The notes below the pieces were generated by a model. It was not told the DNA's origin. It saw only the letters and a program-made list of their open reading frames with translations, and did not search any database. A stretch of 55,943 bases of DNA. Origin: JAKPKF01 sp964536135. GTDB lineage: Bacteria; Patescibacteriota; Dojkabacteria; SC72. Every line of letters starts with the position of its first letter. Position 1 is the first letter of the stretch. The DNA lies in contig CAZHVM010000003.1 in the NCBI GenBank assembly GCA_964536135.1, positions 1 through 55,943 on the forward strand. The letters are read 5' to 3'. Positions 36,984-44,994 of this stretch are shown in pieces. The position numbers and the translations under genes are program-made.

Positions 36984-37028
36984 TTTTCTTTAATGAAATC
37001 AATTTCACTAGATTATGTAGATATTTGT

Positions 37029-37037
37029 TGGTATATT
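37029..37037 (+). promoter_or_regulatory. Extended -10 box before the Nudix gene
   Basis: TGGTATATT is followed by five bases and the ATG at 37043. This supports that ATG over an in-frame TTG at 37025, which lies upstream of the -10 box. Confidence 0.5.
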
Positions 37038-37042
37038 CTGTT

Positions 37043-37738
37043 ATGAATGACCTACACAAAATACAAATGCTCATACTCAGAGAACTACTCTTCAGCCCAG
37101 ATTCCAGATTCTCAGATTTAAATATCCAAGGTTTAAGCAATGACCATTTCTCCTACCATATAAAAACCTTAATCCAAGGCGGATACGTTGAAAAAAACAA
37201 TTCTAAATATTCCCTAACAAACAAAGGAAAAGAATTTGCAAATACAATGGATACAGACAATATAGAAATTGAAAAACAGCCTAAAATTGCTGTCATTATC
37301 GTGGCAACAAAGAATATAAACGGAGAGAAGCATCTCCTTGTGCAAGAAAGAACAAAGGAACCATACTTCGGATATTATGGTTTTGTAACTGGTAAAATTC
37401 GCTTCGGGGAGAAAGTTTCTGAAACAGCTAAAAGAGAATTGAGAGAAGAATCTGGATTAGAAGGAGGAGAGCTAATAATTAAAAGGATAGTCCATGACCA
37501 TGTAGTTCTAGAAGAAAGTGGTAACTTAGTTGAAGACAAAATGTTTTATGTAATACTGATCAAAAATCCAAAAGGTGAATTAATGGATACAAGAAATGGA
37601 AAAAACAAGTGGATTACGGTAGAAAGATTTAAGAAATTAAAAAAGAAATATTACAATGAGGATAATATATACAAAATTTCTCAATCAAAAGGAGAGATGG
37701 AATTTACAGAAAAGACATATATGATAAAGGAATTCTAA
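37043..37738 (+). CDS. Nudix hydrolase with N-terminal winged-helix domain
   Basis: A protein of 231 residues. The first 70 form a small winged-helix-like region (LHKIQMLILRELLFSPDSRFSDL, then HFSYHIKTLIQGGYVEK), a layout also seen in transcription regulators. Residues 80-230 are a Nudix domain with a complete Nudix box, GKIRFGEKVSETAKRELREE then SGL, carrying the metal-binding glutamates. It would hydrolyse a nucleoside diphosphate derivative or bind one as a signal. HTH-Nudix fusions are often regulators of NAD or sugar metabolism, but the substrate is unknown. A terminator follows 40 bases after its stop. Confidence 0.85.
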   Translation: MNDLHKIQMLILRELLFSPDSRFSDLNIQGLSNDHFSYHIKTLIQGGYVEKNNSKYSLTNKGKEFANTMDTDNIEIEKQPKIAVIIVATKNINGEKHLLVQERTKEPYFGYYGFVTGKIRFGEKVSETAKRELREESGLEGGELIIKRIVHDHVVLEESGNLVEDKMFYVILIKNPKGELMDTRNGKNKWITVERFKKLKKKYYNEDNIYKISQSKGEMEFTEKTYMIKEF

Positions 37739-37777
37739 TTGACTGTATATTCAAACGAGCATATAATCAAAATTATG

Positions 37778-37827
37778 AGGGAGGGAAGGTTGTAGATCTG
37801 TACTACAAGCAACACTCCCTTTTTTGT
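37778..37827 (+). terminator. Rho-independent terminator after the Nudix gene
   Basis: AGGGAG (37778-37783) pairs with CTCCCT (37815-37820), an inner pair GTTGTAG/CTACAA extends the hairpin, and a T run (37820-37825) follows. The stem ends next to the stop of the convergent NYN gene, so it may work for both strands. Confidence 0.65.
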
Positions 37828-38357
37828 TACTTACTTCCGACCTTACCCCTCGGAGGATTCATATATATCATATATTTCTTAAATGGTATAAGAAGGCTAG
37901 AATACAATTTCTGGTTAGGTATAAGAATATGGTCTAGCTTATTTATCTTATCTAGATATTCTACTAAACATTTGTAATCCCCGTCCCCTGCAACAATGAT
38001 AGCTTTGTCATAATTTGGAAGCTCTATCATTGTATGCAATACAAGCTCAGTATCTACATTTCCTTTTACACTTTTCTTACCTTCTGGATCTGTATGTGCA
38101 ATTGTTGGTTTGAATATTAAGGTATATCCAGAATTCTTTAATTCCTCGTACATCTTCTCATTATCTTTTACATATCCCATAAAAAGGAAAAACTTTTCAA
38201 CATGATATTTATCTTCTAAATATATCTTGAGTTTCTTAAAATCTATTCTCCATCCCTTGTACTTACGAGTTGGAAGATCTGTAAGAAGACCTTGATAGAG
38301 ATTATTACTATCTATGAATGCATAGATTACTTCTTTTTTGTTTTGTTCTTGATTCAT
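37827..38357 (-). CDS. NYN domain protein (PIN-like nuclease fold, LabA type)
   Basis: A 176-residue NYN protein. It begins with AFIDSNNLYQGL after ten polar residues, and has GNVDTELVLHTMIE near 110 and AIIVAGDGDYKCLVEYL near 130. The three acidic positions (Asp in FIDSNN, NVDTE and GDGDY) form the usual PIN-like metal site, so RNA cleavage is likely. The ATG at 38357 is preferred over one 48 bases upstream, because the domain begins right after it. It lies opposite the Nudix gene with a shared terminator between them. Confidence 0.82.
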   Translation of the reverse strand: MNQEQNKKEVIYAFIDSNNLYQGLLTDLPTRKYKGWRIDFKKLKIYLEDKYHVEKFFLFMGYVKDNEKMYEELKNSGYTLIFKPTIAHTDPEGKKSVKGNVDTELVLHTMIELPNYDKAIIVAGDGDYKCLVEYLDKINKLDHILIPNQKLYSSLLIPFKKYMIYMNPPRGKVGSK

Positions 38358-38454
38358 AATGAATGTTAACCTTTTTAAGACGTAGTTACAATCTGTTGCT
38401 TTCAAATAATAAACTTGCTAATCTATTAATATTAAAATATCAAGATAAAAATGG

Positions 38455-39291
38455 ATGCCTAATAAAATATCTTCGGAGATTGATTCGGATTCTCAACAAA
38501 ATCTAAACCAAGATGTTCGTGCGAATATACCTGTATCTGATGTAACCTCAACTCAATCACAAAAAGTAAAATTTAATCCTCTTCTTCCTGTTGTAATACT
38601 TCTCTTTATAATAATCTTGGGAGGTTCTTATTATGTGTATCAAAAGTTCATAAAGATAGAAGCAAAACAAGAAATGACAAATGAAGATTCTAATGCACAA
38701 GATACCACGGATGATTCTGAGGTAATAAAAAATGAGGAAGAAGATAAGGAGATTTCTTATGTAAAGAAGACTTTTACATTAACAACAAAGTCTACGGAAG
38801 TTGTGGCAGGAGAAACCATAAACAATGAAATGGAAATTCCTTCTAATTGGACTTATTCTACAGAAGTATTACCATCAGGGACAGTAATATCAGACTGTAG
38901 TAAACATATAATTACAAGTGATGATTCCAAAATGATCATATCTATAACTCCAAAATGCTCAAGTTGGAAGTCATCGATTATTTCTAAACCAAACAATAAT
39001 GTTATTGGAACGTATACTGCTCTTGGTAATGATGGTGTACATACAATTTCTGTTGTTAGAATTGGTATTGATTCTACTAATTATAGCTATATCCAAGGAT
39101 CATCGATTAGCGGATCTGAAGCTGAATATAACAATACTTTTTTGGTTGAAAAACATGGAAATTTAGCGAGTGATGGAGATCCAGTATTTTGGGCTGCTGA
39201 TATCAATACTAAATATATAGGAGAGTCAGTAAATGCAAAAACATATCTTGATATCTCAGATAAAATAGTGCTGTCATTGCAAATTAAATAG
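38455..39291 (+). CDS. Single-pass membrane protein of unknown function
   Basis: A 278-residue protein with a Gln/Ser/Asp-rich cytoplasmic N-terminus of about 40 residues, one membrane helix (about 43-63, PLLPVVILLFIIILGG), an acidic linker and an external domain of about 180 residues. The domain has strands such as KKTFTLTTKSTEVV and two cysteines (SDCSKH, TPKCSSW) that may pair. I do not recognise a family. It converges with the elp3 gene with an 8-base overlap of their ends. Confidence 0.6.
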   Translation: MPNKISSEIDSDSQQNLNQDVRANIPVSDVTSTQSQKVKFNPLLPVVILLFIIILGGSYYVYQKFIKIEAKQEMTNEDSNAQDTTDDSEVIKNEEEDKEISYVKKTFTLTTKSTEVVAGETINNEMEIPSNWTYSTEVLPSGTVISDCSKHIITSDDSKMIISITPKCSSWKSSIISKPNNNVIGTYTALGNDGVHTISVVRIGIDSTNYSYIQGSSISGSEAEYNNTFLVEKHGNLASDGDPVFWAADINTKYIGESVNAKTYLDISDKIVLSLQIK

Positions 39292-40915
39292 ATTTAATCA
39301 TATACAAAAGTACTTTTGTGTAACCTAGCTTTCTGTAGTACTCTCTAGTACCAATTGCAGAGATTACAGATATATTTTTAAATCTATTCTCTTTAGATAT
39401 CTCTTCTGCCTTCTCTATTAATTTTTTCCCAAGACCTAGATGCTGTGATTGTCCAGTACTATCTTCTGTTAAACTCATAACCTTACCATATACATGTACT
39501 TCACGAATGATAGAAGAGTACCTTAATTCTTTAATGTAATTAAATCTTTTGTAAATTAGATTTGGTAAACACAATCTAAGAAAGCCACATATTTTGTCTG
39601 TCTTCTTAGTTCTGAAAGATATGAACACTTCTTTACCAATTGAGGATTTGTAGTTAATTATTTCCATTTCCAAATCCTTCATTTTTATATTTGAATCCTG
39701 TATCTCTCTACTTCGTATCTCTTGCAATTTAAGCCCTCTCTCATCAATCTCTTTTTCTGCAATCTGTCTTAAATTAGTCTTTTTATTTCCTGCAACAATC
39801 TCTTCCGAAGGAATATCTCGGATAATTCTAGAAAGCCTACAATATCTTGGAGTCGTAGGCATAACAGAGACCAAAACTTCGAGTAATTCTTCCTCTGTGT
39901 ATGGTTTGTACATTTTTTTCTTATAGAGGTTGTTCAGATATGTGTTTGGAACAATGGAGGTAGGATATATTTTTAATTCATCAGGAGAGAAGCCTTTTCT
40001 CCAAAGTTTTTTGTAATCTGCAATATCTGAGTTAACAGTTGCTTTGTAAAGGCTTGGCATCCAATGCCCATGTATTTTAAACCCTCCAAGTCTTAATAAT
40101 TTTATTGCTTTTCTAACATCTTTTACTTTTCTTCCAATATTGTTTGCTTGTAATATTCTATTGCTCAAGGATTGGATACCGATTTGTATTTTTGTAGCTC
40201 CTAGTTTTCTCAAATGTATTACCTCTTCTTTGGTTATTAAGTCTGGCCTTGTCTCAAGAACTAATCCTACATTTCTACAGTATGCAGTCTCGTTTACTAG
40301 ATGTTCTTTCTCTAGATTAAAGAAAGATGCCTCGGATTCGTAATCTTTTTTAGGTTGTATGTACTCTGTATTATTGGGAGAAATATCGTTAAGGGCTTTG
40401 TAACACTGTGTAACAAACCAAAGTTGGTACTCTTTGGGATATGCACTCCAACTTCCTCCAAGAACAAGAAGTTCTACCTTTTCAATATTATGCCCAATAT
40501 TCTTAAGTGCAATTAGTCTATTGTAAACTTGAGCGTATGGGTCAAAATGATTTGTAAGAGCTCTTTGTGCACCTGGCTCTGAAGATATGTAGCTCTTGGG
40601 CATATTTGGATCATTGGGACAGAATATACATCTACCAGGGCAAGGAAATGGTTTGGTTAGTACAGTTACTGTAGCAACTCCAGAGTTTGTCCTTGTTGGT
40701 TTTAATCTAATTCTCTCTTCAATTGTTTTGTTTTGCAAATCTAATTCTTTGAGTGCATATACCAATTCATCATGACGAAACATTTTCTTCCCATCCTTGA
40801 GATATTTCCTAAGTATCTTGTTTAGAGAATCTTTCTTCCAGATTTCCTCCTCTCTTATCTTTTTGAAAATTTCTTTTAGTTCCGTTTTGTATTTTTCTGG
40901 TTTAAAGTATTCCAT
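39284..40915 (-). CDS. elp3: Elp3-family tRNA uridine-34 modification enzyme (radical SAM plus GNAT)
   Basis: A 543-residue protein. The radical SAM part has Cys92, Cys96 and Cys99 in CPGRCIFCPNDPNMPKSYI, then GGSWSAYPKEYQLWF, RNVGLVLETRPDLIT and IQIGIQSLSNRILQ. The last 120 residues are a GNAT acetyltransferase domain with HLGLGKKLIEKAEEIS as the acetyl-CoA loop and FKNISVISAIGTREYYRKLGY at the end. Elp3 adds carboxymethyl groups to wobble uridine. In most bacteria MnmE/MnmG do this, and Elp3 occurs only in some phyla. The protein is about the usual length and appears complete. Confidence 0.93.
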   Translation of the reverse strand: MEYFKPEKYKTELKEIFKKIREEEIWKKDSLNKILRKYLKDGKKMFRHDELVYALKELDLQNKTIEERIRLKPTRTNSGVATVTVLTKPFPCPGRCIFCPNDPNMPKSYISSEPGAQRALTNHFDPYAQVYNRLIALKNIGHNIEKVELLVLGGSWSAYPKEYQLWFVTQCYKALNDISPNNTEYIQPKKDYESEASFFNLEKEHLVNETAYCRNVGLVLETRPDLITKEEVIHLRKLGATKIQIGIQSLSNRILQANNIGRKVKDVRKAIKLLRLGGFKIHGHWMPSLYKATVNSDIADYKKLWRKGFSPDELKIYPTSIVPNTYLNNLYKKKMYKPYTEEELLEVLVSVMPTTPRYCRLSRIIRDIPSEEIVAGNKKTNLRQIAEKEIDERGLKLQEIRSREIQDSNIKMKDLEMEIINYKSSIGKEVFISFRTKKTDKICGFLRLCLPNLIYKRFNYIKELRYSSIIREVHVYGKVMSLTEDSTGQSQHLGLGKKLIEKAEEISKENRFKNISVISAIGTREYYRKLGYTKVLLYMIKSI

Positions 40916-40962
40916 TATTTTGTTATCCTTGTATTATCTAATATTTCTAACATCATAGCTAT

Positions 40963-41571
40963 ATGAAAAGACCAACTATTGCAGAGGAAAGGACTTTAAT
41001 CTTAATGAAACCAGATGTACTACAAAGACAGATTGTGGGAGAGATACTTTCAAGGTTTGAAAGGAAAGGATTTAAGATTGTTGCAGTTAAGATGTTAAAC
41101 GCAACCAAAACACAGGTAGGAGAGCATTACGCAGCAGATGAGCAGTATCTAATTGAGACAGGAGAGAAAGCTAAAAAAGGAGCTGAAATGAGAGGACAGG
41201 ATGTTTCCAATTGGAATTCACTAGAATGGGGGAAAATAATTAGAGAGAGGAATATTGCATATCTTACATGTGGTCCAATCTTGGCTGTAGTTTTAGAAGG
41301 ACCAAGTGTAATCTCTAGTGTTCGTAAAGTTCTTGGTAGCACGAGTCCTGCAGATGGGGATGTCGGTACTATTAGAGCAGATTACTCTTTTGACTCATAT
41401 GCTCTTGCAGATGTTGTTGCAAGATCAACTAGAACCATGCTTCATGCGTCAGATTCAGTAGAGAATGCACAAAGGGAAATAAAGATATGGTTTAAGGAAA
41501 ATGAAATTTGTAATAACTACGAAACAGTAGCAGAGAAAATCTTTTATGATACAGGCTGGGACAATGTCTAG
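40963..41571 (+). CDS. ndk: Nucleoside diphosphate kinase with insertion
   Basis: A 202-residue enzyme that transfers the gamma phosphate between nucleoside triphosphates and diphosphates. The start RTLILMKPDVLQRQIVGEILSRFERKGFKIVAVKM is standard, the active-site His161 is in TMLHASDS, and GPSVISSVRKVLG with DGDVGTIRADYSFDSY matches the nucleotide-binding loop. Common enzymes have about 140 residues. The extra 55 or so lie after EHYA (about 55-100, EQYLIETGEKAKKGAEMRG and on), in the outer loop. Similar long forms are known in archaea and some uncultivated bacteria. Confidence 0.93.
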   Translation: MKRPTIAEERTLILMKPDVLQRQIVGEILSRFERKGFKIVAVKMLNATKTQVGEHYAADEQYLIETGEKAKKGAEMRGQDVSNWNSLEWGKIIRERNIAYLTCGPILAVVLEGPSVISSVRKVLGSTSPADGDVGTIRADYSFDSYALADVVARSTRTMLHASDSVENAQREIKIWFKENEICNNYETVAEKIFYDTGWDNV

Positions 41572-41572
41572 T

Positions 41573-42220
41573 TTACATCCCGAGTATCTCTTCAATATCT
41601 TTCTTAGATTTTTTAGAAAAACCGGAAGAATCTTCAATACTGTTTTCAAGTAATATTCCTCCATTCTTTAGGAATCCTTTCATCTTTTCAAAATCTTTTT
41701 GTAATACCTCTCTTAGGTTGGGATTGTAGAGTGCAGCAGCTGGATGGTACATAGGGAGAATTGGAATACCGCTTGGATGAGCGTAGGCATTGCCATGTGC
41801 TACTGTAATTGCAGTGTCTGGAACAAATCTCGCTAATGCATGTCTACCAAGAGGAACTATGACCTTTGGTTGGATAAATATTAATTCGGCATTGAGCCAT
41901 ATTCTACAACTGTTTTTTTCTTCATCTGTTGGATCTCTGTTTTCAGGAGGTCTGTATTTAACTGTATTGGAAACATATACATCGTCTCGTGTAAAACCAA
42001 TTCCTTTGAGAAGCTGATCTAGGAATTTTCCTGCTGCTCCTACAAATGGTTTTCCCTGCAGATCTTCATTCTTTCCAGGTGCCTCTCCAATGAATACAAT
42101 CCCAGAAGATGGAAGGATTATTTCGTATACAGGTTGGGTAGCAATATCTTTTAACTTACAGTTGTTGTTTACTGCGTAGTATTCATGCAATTCTTTTAAA
42201 GAAGAAAAATCTTTTTTCAT
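41573..42220 (-). CDS. Family 4 uracil-DNA glycosylase lacking part of the Fe-S ligand set
   Basis: A 215-residue uracil-DNA glycosylase of the UdgA type. The catalytic GEAPGKNEDLQGKPFVGAAG lies near 39-58 (20 residues), NTVKYRPPENRDPT near 85 and MYHPAAALYNP near 165. In the family four cysteines hold a 4Fe-4S cluster, two in an N-terminal CxxC, one in VKCRPP and one in xxCRPYL. Here the N-terminal pair reads N18-x2-C21 and VKC has become VKY, while the Cys in NSCRIWL is kept. Two of four ligands are thus missing. It has its own TATAAT six bases before the ATG. Confidence 0.88.
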   Translation of the reverse strand: MKKDFSSLKELHEYYAVNNNCKLKDIATQPVYEIILPSSGIVFIGEAPGKNEDLQGKPFVGAAGKFLDQLLKGIGFTRDDVYVSNTVKYRPPENRDPTDEEKNSCRIWLNAELIFIQPKVIVPLGRHALARFVPDTAITVAHGNAYAHPSGIPILPMYHPAAALYNPNLREVLQKDFEKMKGFLKNGGILLENSIEDSSGFSKKSKKDIEEILGM

Positions 42221-42226
42221 ATATAC

Positions 42227-42232
42227 ATTATA
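42227..42232 (-). promoter_or_regulatory. -10 box before the uracil-DNA glycosylase gene
   Basis: TATAAT on the minus strand, six bases before the ATG at 42220, in the 17-base gap behind the polysaccharide deacetylase gene. It implies a leaderless transcript. Confidence 0.5.
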
Positions 42233-42237
42233 CCTGA

Positions 42238-43983
42238 TTAATTGACTCCTGAGAGAAGTTTTTTAAAACTTTTCATATCTCCATATGCATGCACTCGTGC
42301 AAGGGAAAGTCTTTTACTAAGATAATGGTCTATGGATCTTCCACAACTTCCCCCAATTAGGTATCCTGCACCTGCTACTCTTGTGAAGACTTTACGATCT
42401 GCTACACACCCAGGATATGCTATCCCATATACAGCTTTGCCAGTTCTTGTTACTAGGATACTTTTGCTAGAATATATCTCATATGTTAACTGATCCAAAT
42501 CTTTTAGATTAACAAGGTTAGGATGTGTTGCAGAGTGTGAAGCAATCTCCATGCCTGCCTTTACCATCTCTCTTAACTGAGGTGTCTTAATACTACTTTT
42601 GTTGGAGACGATATAGTATGTCGCTGTTAAGCCGTATTTTTTTAATATTGGAAATGCATATTTATATTGTCCATATGTTCCATCGTCGAATGTAATCATG
42701 ACTGTTTTCTGAGATGGATTTCCACCTTTTTTAAGTAAATTATATAGTTCAAGTGAATCTACTGTTTTGTAATTATTTTTTACTAAGTATGCCATCTGTT
42801 CTTCAAATTGCTCTGGAGTAACATATAAGCCTGCAACGAATTTAGAAGCACCTTTAGGAGGATATCCTATTTGGTGGTACATAAATATTGGAACTCTGGT
42901 TGAGCCTTTTGTTTGAGCTACAGGCTTAACATCGTATGGTTCATTGAAATTCTTATCGTTTATGACGAAGGACTCTGAGAATGTATATATTGGTGCTAAA
43001 TATGTTTTATCAGAAACTGTTCGAATTAAAAGATTGAGGGGTTGTTGTGTATCTAAGATATTTAGTCTTGGACTCGTAAGCATATCTTCCAATGGAATGT
43101 TTGTACTATTTGAATCTTTTAATCCCTGAGTATATTTCTTGAGTGTATTTATTTTGTTAAGAATGTCTTTGTTGTTTAATTTCGCTTGGGTATATACTTC
43201 TGTAAGGAAGGTAAGCATGTAGTCAATCTTAGAAAGCTGTAATTTGTCTGTATCAAAATATGTGACTCCTGTATAGGTATTATTAAAAGAAGAAAAAGTC
43301 TTTGAATCTTCCATTTTCTTTGTAGAAATATATTGATTGTATGTTTTGTCAAGAAATGTAGTGTAGCTATCATCTTCTACAATTTCTTTTGAGGATAGAA
43401 GCCATTTAGAAAGAATTGAGAAATCTGAAATACCAGAAATATTCTCCACAGTAGTATCGTTAAAAAATACTAAATCATTTATGAATATATTAGAAAGTTC
43501 TTTTGAAACAGTAGGTGTTGTGTTTAAAGATTTTATTTGTTTAGCAATTTCTTCAAATTGTGTAAGAAAATATATGTCTATGTATTGTTGAGGGATTAGA
43601 ATATTTAAATTGTTGTTGTATATGTCTTTATACAGTTCGGTTATTTTTGTTTTTTCTGTTTTGTGCGTAGTTGTTGAGTATCTCAGGAGTTGAGTTTTTT
43701 CATGTTGGGTTAGATCTCCATATTTCTTTGTAAAAGTAGAATATTCTTTTGGAAGTATATTTAAAGACTGAAGTACTGGCTCTTTTGTTATTTCTGGTTG
43801 TTGGTATATCAATTTAGAAGTATCTAAGGTAAAAGATATTAGATGTATGTTTGATACTGTGTCTTGTATTGGAGATTTAAGGAAGTAAGCTATGGCGAAG
43901 GTAAGCTCAATGCCAAGAAGGAACGCAATAGATATCAAAAGAATATCCAAAAGGCTTGGTTTAGCTTTTTTCTTCTTGGGCAT
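42238..43983 (-). CDS. Membrane-anchored polysaccharide deacetylase (NodB domain)
   Basis: A 581-residue protein. A single N-terminal helix (about 12-35) anchors it, followed by about 350 residues of mostly helical external sequence without a known domain. The C-terminal NodB domain (about 370-580) starts VPIFMYHQIGYPP and has the catalytic TFDDGTYGQY, the metal-binding HSATHPNL and GIAYPGCVADRKV. It would remove N- or O-acetyl groups from a cell-surface polysaccharide or murein. A TATTAT lies six bases before its ATG. It is the nearest processing enzyme for the glycan made in the island. Confidence 0.88.
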   Translation of the reverse strand: MPKKKKAKPSLLDILLISIAFLLGIELTFAIAYFLKSPIQDTVSNIHLISFTLDTSKLIYQQPEITKEPVLQSLNILPKEYSTFTKKYGDLTQHEKTQLLRYSTTTHKTEKTKITELYKDIYNNNLNILIPQQYIDIYFLTQFEEIAKQIKSLNTTPTVSKELSNIFINDLVFFNDTTVENISGISDFSILSKWLLSSKEIVEDDSYTTFLDKTYNQYISTKKMEDSKTFSSFNNTYTGVTYFDTDKLQLSKIDYMLTFLTEVYTQAKLNNKDILNKINTLKKYTQGLKDSNSTNIPLEDMLTSPRLNILDTQQPLNLLIRTVSDKTYLAPIYTFSESFVINDKNFNEPYDVKPVAQTKGSTRVPIFMYHQIGYPPKGASKFVAGLYVTPEQFEEQMAYLVKNNYKTVDSLELYNLLKKGGNPSQKTVMITFDDGTYGQYKYAFPILKKYGLTATYYIVSNKSSIKTPQLREMVKAGMEIASHSATHPNLVNLKDLDQLTYEIYSSKSILVTRTGKAVYGIAYPGCVADRKVFTRVAGAGYLIGGSCGRSIDHYLSKRLSLARVHAYGDMKSFKKLLSGVN

Positions 43984-43989
43984 ATTTAG

Positions 43990-43995
43990 ATAATA
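43990..43995 (-). promoter_or_regulatory. -10 box before the polysaccharide deacetylase gene
   Basis: TATTAT on the minus strand, six bases before the ATG at 43983, placed between this gene and the stop of the gene at 43998. Confidence 0.4.
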
Positions 43996-43997
43996 TA

Positions 43998-44912
43998 CTA
44001 AAAATACCTGCTTGTATCTATATCAAGCTCTTTTGTCTGTGATTGAAATACATCAATTGCTTGCTCTTTTCCTAAAGTGTTAGCAGTCCAGTCTCCACCT
44101 ATACATATCTTGTTATATTTTTCTCCATAAAAAGATTTAAGAGTATCTTCATCTTCTTTGGATATATTCCAAGAAGGGTAGAAACAATCGTACTCGTTTA
44201 AAGGACTTGCATCTAATAGTTCATGCATACAGAAAAATTCACATTTAAGATTGTTCTTTTTACATATATCTGCAATCCTTTTTGATCCTTGATATGTTGA
44301 ATATACAGAGAAGAGTACAACCTTTTCTAAATTTGAGAATTTAGCTTTTAGTTCTTCAATGGAGGCTATTATGTTTCTTCCTCCTGCGATAGAGTCATAT
44401 ATTATTGCTAATTTAATATCTTCACGGATCTCTTTTGACTTGTTTTCTGGGATATCTATTTTGTAACTGCATACTCTTCCAGAGATGCCTTTTAATCCCT
44501 TTTCGTCTTCGACATGATGTACATCCATAACAGCATACAATCTAGATTCAAAACCGCTTCCCAGATATGTATTTAAAAATGGAGATTGAGATAAAGGCTC
44601 ACGAATAAGCATAGCACTTATTGCATTTTTCTCAGGGATATATTTGTGGTTAATTGCATCTTTGAATTCTTTTGTAGAAGCAATAGTATATGTAGCGATA
44701 CTAAGATCTTTTGCTCTTGCCATGCCAAGATACACTCGTGCGGGCTTTTTATCTTTACTTATTAACAAGGATCTTGTTTGAGGAGATTGTAATACTGTTA
44801 TGGGAATATCTTTACCTAACACATGGGTCTGGTATGTTCTGTAGTGAATTGTGGAGCTAGTATAGGGGCTTTCTGTAGAACCAGAAGAAGAAGGAGTCCA
44901 AGTAATTTTCAT
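43998..44912 (-). CDS. Protein of unknown function, possibly phosphoribosyltransferase-like
   Basis: A 304-residue soluble protein without a signal peptide. I do not recognise it with confidence. The C-terminal half has LAIIYDSIAGGRNIIASIEEL followed by VVLFSVYSTYQGSKRIADIC, which weakly resembles the PRPP-binding strand-loop-helix of type I phosphoribosyltransferases (hydrophobic strand, acidic residue, small residues, helix). The first 60 residues are Ser/Thr-rich with aromatic residues. The middle contains MDVHHVEDEKG. It lies between two envelope genes on the same strand, separated by 14 and 82 bases. Confidence 0.55.
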   Translation of the reverse strand: MKITWTPSSSGSTESPYTSSTIHYRTYQTHVLGKDIPITVLQSPQTRSLLISKDKKPARVYLGMARAKDLSIATYTIASTKEFKDAINHKYIPEKNAISAMLIREPLSQSPFLNTYLGSGFESRLYAVMDVHHVEDEKGLKGISGRVCSYKIDIPENKSKEIREDIKLAIIYDSIAGGRNIIASIEELKAKFSNLEKVVLFSVYSTYQGSKRIADICKKNNLKCEFFCMHELLDASPLNEYDCFYPSWNISKEDEDTLKSFYGEKYNKICIGGDWTANTLGKEQAIDVFQSQTKELDIDTSRYF

Positions 44913-44994
44913 ATATTTAAGATAAATATTATGTATATGCTACTTGGAATTCTATTGTAAAGTAGAGAAGTAGCAAAGTCAAATATTTACCTAA

